NCBI GenBank assembly: GCA_007136585.1
Contig: SLGR01000219.1
Location: 1 to 5,974 of the forward strand
Reading direction: 5' to 3'
Length of the DNA stretch: 5,974 bases
Origin: Candidatus Sumerlaeota bacterium
Lineage (GTDB): Bacteria > CG03 > SLGR01
Below are positions 5,854-5,974 of the stretch, in pieces. The stretch's first letter is position 1. Each line of letters opens with the position of its first letter. Made by a program: the position numbers and the translations under genes. The notes beneath the pieces were generated by a model, which saw only the letters and a list, made by a program, of their open reading frames with translations, ran no database searches and was not told where the DNA came from.

Positions 5854-5974
5854 TTTAAAAGGTGCTAACTGAGTTCTTTCCAACCGGGAAATTATTCTGT
5901 TCCGGGGGGCTTTAGAAAATCTCAAAACAATTCGGACCGGCGCCCTGCAATTAATTTCTCTACAGACCGTGGAC

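Larger units (their letters stand above)
5811..5974 (-). other. Leader / intergenic region upstream of thiG
   Basis: There are 164 bases before the thiG ATG with no supported gene. They hold the thiG Shine-Dalgarno site and a 6-bp-stem hairpin. Searching by eye for a TPP riboswitch, I find no CTGAGA followed by the TGAACCTGATC and GCGTAGGGA segments on the minus strand. ACCCTTG occurs, but only as part of the small hairpin. One minus-strand frame stays open from the right edge to a TGA at 5922-5924 and could be the last 16 codons of an upstream gene; this is too short to support. Confidence 0.5.

Noticed and set aside
5854-5883. Possible promoter TTGGAA - 18 bases - TTTAAA on the minus strand before thiG
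   Set aside because: Both boxes match consensus at only four of six positions and the start of transcription would fall in the hairpin; too weak to annotate.
5815-5973. Minus-strand frame open from the right edge into the start of thiG
   Set aside because: Its translation is Arg-rich with no recognisable motif, the start is not visible, and it would overlap the hairpin and the thiG ribosome site; chance openness over 55 codons is plausible.
5811-5974. ACCCTTG and a plus-strand GGTGCTAACTGAG that resemble pieces of a TPP riboswitch
   Set aside because: The pieces lie on opposite strands and the other conserved segments are absent, so they do not form the aptamer.

Overview
The window is a compact bacterial gene run, and every supported gene lies on the minus strand, so transcription goes from right to left. 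In transcription order the genes are thiG, thiH, thiS, thiE, a YihY/BrkB-type membrane protein, an unrecognised protein with phosphoribosyltransferase-like motifs, and an MsrA-like protein cut by the left edge. Gaps are at most 37 bases, and the thi genes overlap each other, so one operon is likely. I see no transposase, integrase, tRNA, rRNA or CRISPR repeat.

Right part (about 3716-5810): thiG, thiH and thiS supply the thiazole half of thiamine. ThiS is the sulfur carrier, ThiH makes dehydroglycine from tyrosine by radical SAM chemistry, and ThiG condenses these with deoxyxylulose phosphate. ThiE (3081-3719) then joins thiazole phosphate to the pyrimidine to give thiamine phosphate. No thiF, thiC or thiD is present here, so those steps must be encoded elsewhere. 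The 164-base leader before thiG (5811-5974) holds a good Shine-Dalgarno site and a small perfect hairpin, but I cannot recognise a TPP riboswitch.

Left part (1-3044): the YihY-type protein has the usual six-helix membrane core plus a soluble tail of about 125 residues that looks like a winged helix. The next protein (386 aa) has no family I can name with certainty. The order of its motifs parallels uracil phosphoribosyltransferase, with unusual substitutions in the PRPP loop and a long extra C-terminal part. The last gene clearly has the MsrA (methionine sulfoxide reductase A) framework, but the catalytic GCFWC motif reads GDFRR and two other active-site positions have also changed. It is probably not a reductase.

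The organism is a bacterium I cannot place. ThiH rather than the oxygen-dependent ThiO fits an anaerobic or facultative lifestyle. The frequent use of ATA for isoleucine and AGG/AGA for arginine in DNA of moderate to high GC argues against an enterobacterium. The most unusual content is the pair of genes at the left end: the PRTase-like protein and the cysteine-less MsrA homologue.
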